Below are positions 61,189-64,000 of a DNA stretch of 64,000 nt, in pieces. The notes below the pieces were generated by a model. That model had not been told where the DNA came from and did not search any database. It saw only the letters and a list, made by a program, of their open reading frames with translations. Made by a program: the position numbers and the translations under genes. The DNA comes from Spirochaetales bacterium. Its GTDB lineage: Bacteria > Spirochaetota > Spirochaetia > Treponematales > Treponemataceae. The stretch's first letter is position 1; the number at the start of each line of letters is the position of its first letter. The stretch spans positions 1-64,000 of the forward strand of contig JAUNWH010000001.1 of NCBI GenBank assembly GCA_030540405.1, given 5' to 3'.

Positions 61189-62310
61189 ATGACAATAACA
61201 GTTATCGGCGGGTCGGGCTTTGTGGGAACCCGGCTTGTAAAGCGGCTTCTAGAAGCCGGGCATAGTGTAAGAATCGCGGACAAAAGAAAAAGCGTGGCGT
61301 ATCCTGACCTTTGGCTCCGCTGCGATGTTCGCAACTCCATGAACGAAACAAATGAGTTTCCTGCGAGCCTTACGGACGAGGCGATGGCACCGGGCGCGGA
61401 TGAGGCTGCAAAAAAAGCCCAGCCTATGCATTCCCTTCTGGAAGTCCTGAAAGGAAGCGATGTTGTCGTGAATCTTTCAGCCGAGCACCGAGACGATGTA
61501 ACTCCAAAATCCTTGTATGATGAGGTGAACGTAAAAGGCAGCGAAAACATCTGCAAAGCCTGCTCAGAGCTTGGAATCCATCACATCTTCTTTACAAGCT
61601 CAGTCGCTGTCTACGGATTCGCACCGGTTGGAACAGACGAAACTGGCGAGATAAAATATTTCAACGACTACGGCCGCACAAAATATCTTTCCGAGGGGAA
61701 ATACCGCGAGTGGCTTTCTTCTGACAAAATGAACTGCCTTACAATAATCCGCCCGACTGTGATTTTCGGCGAGCAGAACCGCGGAAACGTGTACAACCTT
61801 CTGCGCCAGATTGCCGGCGGAAAGTTCCCGATGGTAGGCAAGGGCACGAACCGCAAGAGTATGAACTATGTTGAGAATGTCGCGGCGTTCATCCAGTTCT
61901 GCATTGAGAACGAGGAGAATCTTCCTTGCTTTGAAAAGGAATACGACGGAACATCTGCAGGAAAGCAGCATCTGTTTAACTACTGCGACGAGCCTGCCTA
62001 CGACATGAACCATCTTGTGCTTGACGTTTACAAGCACCTCGGAAAGCCGAAGAAGCGCCTTGCCCATTTCCCGTACTGGCTTGCATATTTCGGCGGAAAA
62101 TGCTTTGACCTGCTTGCGTTCATTCTGCACAAGAAGTTTGCAATCAATTCAATCCGCGTAAAAAAGTTCTGCCAGAACACATATTTCAAGTCGTCAAGAG
62201 TTCCGCAGACTGGCTTTTCCGCTCCTGTTGAACTTGAGGAGGGCTTGCGGCGAACAATCGACTACGAGTTTGTAAAGAAAGTTCAGGGGCATACTTTTAG
62301 CTGCGAGTAG
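61189..62310 (+). CDS. NAD-dependent epimerase/dehydratase (extended SDR)
   Basis: The 373-residue protein opens with the Rossmann motif VIGGSGFVGTRLVKRL and has the catalytic YGRTK (YxxxK) with upstream SSVAV. These enzymes epimerise or dehydrate nucleotide sugars. GGAGG lies 10 bases before the ATG. Composition matches the GC-richer parts of the island. It closes the polysaccharide region. Confidence 0.9.
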   Translation: MTITVIGGSGFVGTRLVKRLLEAGHSVRIADKRKSVAYPDLWLRCDVRNSMNETNEFPASLTDEAMAPGADEAAKKAQPMHSLLEVLKGSDVVVNLSAEHRDDVTPKSLYDEVNVKGSENICKACSELGIHHIFFTSSVAVYGFAPVGTDETGEIKYFNDYGRTKYLSEGKYREWLSSDKMNCLTIIRPTVIFGEQNRGNVYNLLRQIAGGKFPMVGKGTNRKSMNYVENVAAFIQFCIENEENLPCFEKEYDGTSAGKQHLFNYCDEPAYDMNHLVLDVYKHLGKPKKRLAHFPYWLAYFGGKCFDLLAFILHKKFAINSIRVKKFCQNTYFKSSRVPQTGFSAPVELEEGLRRTIDYEFVKKVQGHTFSCE

Positions 62311-62321
62311 ATTTTACAATA

Positions 62322-62347
62322 GATTACTCGGACAAGTCTTGAATGAC
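62322..62347 (+). repeat. Degenerate copy of the dispersed palindrome
   Basis: GATTACTCGGACAAG-TCTTGAATGAC retains the GATT and AATGAC ends and the CAAG loop. It overlaps a separate stem, GGACAAGT (62330-62337) with ACTTGTCC (62362-62369), which may end the converging transcripts. Confidence 0.4.
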
Positions 62348-62378
62348 AGTGAAATCTCAATACTTGTCCCAAATCGCT

Positions 62379-64000
62379 TTACTTCACCTTGAACGGAGAA
62401 ATTGCGTGATTAAGAATTTCAACAGAGGCATTGTTTTTGCTTACAGTTTCTGTGATTTTGTTTGAGGCGGCAAGCAGAGTGGCTGCGGCGTCTTTGCATT
62501 CTGTAAGATTCTGTTCTACGCTTGAGTTTAGTTTTACGAGCTCATTGCAAATTGAAGACGCATCTGTTGTAACTTGCACAATTTTTTCAGTACCAGATTT
62601 TACGATTTTGGAACTGCTTTTCATGTCATCAAGCGCGCTTAAAATTTCCTGAGCTTTTTGACCTTGTTCTTCTGCGGAAGATTTAAGACTGTCTACAGAA
62701 GTATTGATGTTGGCGATTTTTTCGATTGTATTTTCAAAAGCTTTTTCAACATCGATTGATGTGTCTGAAATTGTGTCAATTTGAGTTTGAATAAGCTTGA
62801 GCGATTCGGAAGAAGATTTTGCTTGCTTTGATGTCGTTTCTGCAAGTTTGCGGATTTCATTGGCAACAACGGCAAAACCTTTTCCGGCAACACCTGCGTG
62901 AGCTGCTTCAATTGCGGCGTTCATGGCAAGAAGATTTGTCTGGCTTGCGACGGATGCAATTATTTTGTTTGTATCAAGAAGATTTTTTGATTTCTCTTTG
63001 ACTTCAAGAATCTGCGCAACTGAATTTTTCAACTCGTTTCTATTTTTGTCTGCAAATTCTACAAGTTCTGAAACATCTTTTGAAGTTTCACTTATTTTTT
63101 CATTTACGGCAAGAACATTGTTTGCCACAATTTCAATTGAGTCAGAGGAATCGTCGATTATCCGGTCTTGGGTTTCAATTTCAGATTTAAGACTGTTGAT
63201 TTGTTTTACGATTTCTGTAACGGACTGGTCAATCTTGTCAACTGAATGAATCTGCGTTTGGACACTTTGCGCAACATTTTCAACAGAACTGTTTGTTGTT
63301 TCAACGCTTTGTCCGATTACATCAGAAGCTTCTGAAAGATTTTCTGTAATATTGCCGATGTCATTTGCAGAATTTCTTATGCCTTTTATGAGCGAAGAAA
63401 GGTCAACGATAATGTTGTTGAATCCTTCTGCAAGTTCCGCCGCTTCTTTTGTTCTGCCATCTTTAACTTCTTTTGTAAAGTCGCCTTGCGCAATTTCATT
63501 GCAATTTACAGCCATAAGTTTAAATTCCTTGGCGCTTGATTTTGCGCTGAAAAGAAGAATAACTGCCGCAGTTGCAATTGCCGCAATGATTATGAGCAAA
63601 ACTTTAAAGATTGCTGAATAGCTGTTTTTTGTAAAGTCGGAAACAGGACCGTAAGCTACAATGTACCATGGAGTAGAAGAGGATTTGCATACTCCATAAA
63701 AAATTCCGCCTTTTATAATTATATTTGATGAATTAAAGAAATTGACTTTGGTAAAGTTATGTTTTTTAAATTCAGACTCATCAAAAATCGATTTTTCCAT
63801 TAAAAAAGATGTGTCGTCATTTGTAATAAACAAGCCGTCTGCGTTTACCATATATGCCTTTGCGTTTTCAGAAATTTTAATATCTGCCATTGTCGCAGAA
63901 AGATTGTCCAGTATTATATCAATTGCGGCTACTCCAAGCAGTTTGTTGTTTTCATCTTTTACATCCTTGCTGATTGTTGTGCAGATTGAATTTGTCATTG
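62379..64000 (-). CDS. Methyl-accepting chemotaxis protein, N-terminus cut by the window end
   Basis: At least 539 residues are present. They start inside a periplasmic dCache-like sensor ([18 protein letters not shown]), followed by a membrane segment ([18 protein letters not shown]), a HAMP domain ([17 protein letters not shown]) and the signalling coiled coil with the hairpin tip [27 protein letters not shown]. It relays ligand signals to CheA/CheW. The ATG at 63998 is probably not the real start, because the first membrane segment is missing. Confidence 0.9.
   Translation of the reverse strand, partial: MTNSICTTISKDVKDENNKLLGVAAIDIILDNLSATMADIKISENAKAYMVNADGLFITNDDTSFLMEKSIFDESEFKKHNFTKVNFFNSSNIIIKGGIFYGVCKSSSTPWYIVAYGPVSDFTKNSYSAIFKVLLIIIAAIATAAVILLFSAKSSAKEFKLMAVNCNEIAQGDFTKEVKDGRTKEAAELAEGFNNIIVDLSSLIKGIRNSANDIGNITENLSEASDVIGQSVETTNSSVENVAQSVQTQIHSVDKIDQSVTEIVKQINSLKSEIETQDRIIDDSSDSIEIVANNVLAVNEKISETSKDVSELVEFADKNRNELKNSVAQILEVKEKSKNLLDTNKIIASVASQTNLLAMNAAIEAAHAGVAGKGFAVVANEIRKLAETTSKQAKSSSESLKLIQTQIDTISDTSIDVEKAFENTIEKIANINTSVDSLKSSAEEQGQKAQEILSALDDMKSSSKIVKSGTEKIVQVTTDASSICNELVKLNSSVEQNLTECKDAAATLLAASNKITETVSKNNASVEILNHAISPFKVK

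Overview
The window reads as a chromosomal segment of a host-associated, carbohydrate-fermenting spirochaete of the genus Treponema. This is an inference from gene content: an MglBAC galactoside importer with a lipoprotein binding protein, an RnfCDGEAB-like gene order, many PcnB/RlmN/TPR/ankyrin genes of spirochaete type, cellobiose phosphorylase, a secreted alpha-amylase, glycogen synthase, and AT-leaning base composition. No species can be named from the sequence alone.

Layout. 1-700: remnant of a formylglycine-enzyme-fold gene and a repeat-rich spacer. 0.7-2.7 kb: AzgA-type purine permease and a dCMP-deaminase-family enzyme. 2.9-8.7 kb (minus strand): an apparent starch/maltodextrin operon, TrmB-type regulator, MATE transporter, secreted GH13 amylase and cytoplasmic GH31 glucosidase, with a clear promoter and a perfect inverted-repeat operator. 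9.1-16.8 kb (minus): leuD, leuC, a D-2-hydroxyacid dehydrogenase, a CxxC-less HMA-like protein, rlmN, a TPR protein, a small protein, rsmD and an exported ankyrin protein. 16.9-25.4 kb: cellobiose phosphorylase, LacI-type regulator and mglBAC. 25.6-25.8 kb: tRNA-Tyr and tRNA-Thr. 25.9-31 kb: an aminotransferase with a long structured leader, glgA, trpS and an alpha/beta hydrolase. 31-34 kb (minus): pcnB, a P-loop/Asp23-like fusion and an RluA-type synthase, several apparently transcribed from promoters that abut their start codons.

34-42.6 kb is the most unusual block: a divergent PAP2-family gene, a membrane protein of unknown function, six genes in the canonical rnfC-D-G-E-A-B order, and a GH57-like protein. 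The Rnf-like proteins keep the soluble [4Fe-4S] motifs of RnfC and RnfB but appear to lack the flavinylation motifs of D and G, the glycine-rich FMN/NADH motif of C, the membrane cysteines of A and E and the first Fe-S domain of B. The GH57-like protein has glycine where the catalytic glutamate is expected.

42.6-46.1 kb (minus): a FemAB-type transferase and metG, followed by five exact-period 23-bp repeats and an XRE regulator. 46.7-62.3 kb: a surface-polysaccharide island (flippase, EpsG-type polymerase, glycosyltransferases, DegT aminotransferase, acetyltransferases, ATP-grasp, GltS-type transporter, radical SAM protein, epimerase) that is mosaic in base composition and carries G8 and G9 tracts, so phase variation is plausible. 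Its first promoter is flanked by an XRE-like operator. The window ends in a truncated methyl-accepting chemotaxis protein. A small palindromic repeat family (GATT...AATGAC) is scattered through the intergenic spaces of the first 9 kb.
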